Below are positions 63,831 to 64,000 of a DNA stretch of 64,000 bases, one piece after another (the first letter of the stretch is position 1; each line of letters opens with the position of its first letter). This DNA is from Gordius sp. MW1 (taxonomy: Eukaryota; Nematomorpha; Gordioida; Gordea; Gordiidae): contig OZ038526.1 in the NCBI GenBank assembly GCA_964036665.1, positions 34,472,001 through 34,536,000 on the forward strand. Reading direction: 5' to 3'. The translations under genes and the position numbers were made by a program. The notes under the pieces are model-generated. The model was not told where the DNA came from. It did not search any database and saw only the letters and a list, made by a program, of their open reading frames with translations.

Positions 63831-64000
63831 AGTGACCAAATCCCACAATATATAGTAGTATGTAGCAAATATTATAATTTTAAAAAATGATTGATATGTA
63901 TGTATATGTAGATGGCAACACGGGAACAATCATCTCGTCTTTTCCATGATACCCAAATTAAACACGAGTGATGCACTTATTCCATTAAATTATGAAGCGC

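Overview
This is a window of an AT-rich animal nuclear genome. Genes are split by GT-AG introns, some only 45-80 bp and others several kilobases, and about a dozen mobile-element families fill the introns and intergenic DNA. The gene content suggests an invertebrate, probably a protostome: a lachesin/DIP-type immunoglobulin gene, an orphan class A GPCR, and divergent NUP188, ATP synthase subunit b and EXT2 genes. I cannot name the species. Similarities to known proteins were judged from memory, because no search could be run.

Layout. (1) 1563-12456, minus strand: a near-complete NUP188 nucleoporin gene. One of its introns holds a hAT transposon nested inside another hAT transposon. (2) 12.5-19.3 kb: a graveyard of hAT relics and MITEs, with tandem repeats. 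(3) 19323-22745, plus strand: a tentative secreted, cysteine-containing orphan protein. (4) 22.7-26.9 kb: no gene; PIF/Harbinger-like and pogo-like elements. (5) 26924-31957, plus strand: a complete seven-exon rhodopsin-like GPCR of 397 residues. (6) 33624-38616, minus strand: a three-Ig-domain lachesin/DIP-like cell adhesion gene without its signal-peptide exon. (7) 38.6-46.9 kb: no recognisable gene, probably intron or regulatory DNA of the Ig gene. (8) 46.9-49.6 kb: a decayed endonuclease/RT LINE split by a BED-finger hAT element. (9) 50783-52611: a P-superfamily (THAP) element with terminal repeats and a target duplication. (10) 52930-54601, plus strand: ATP5PB without its presequence exon. 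(11) 56036 to 63151 and beyond, plus strand: the first two recognisable coding exons of EXT2. They are separated by a 6.2-kb intron built as a layered nest: an R2-like retroelement fragment, a foldback element with arms of about 430 bp, and a Helitron inside one arm.

The genes have unrelated housekeeping or signalling roles (nuclear pore, mitochondrial ATP synthase stator, heparan sulfate synthesis, cell adhesion, GPCR signalling). I see no operon or gene cluster. What stands out is the transposon stratigraphy: many insertions have exact 8-bp target duplications, and two have exact 2-3 bp duplications, so the order of insertion can be read directly.
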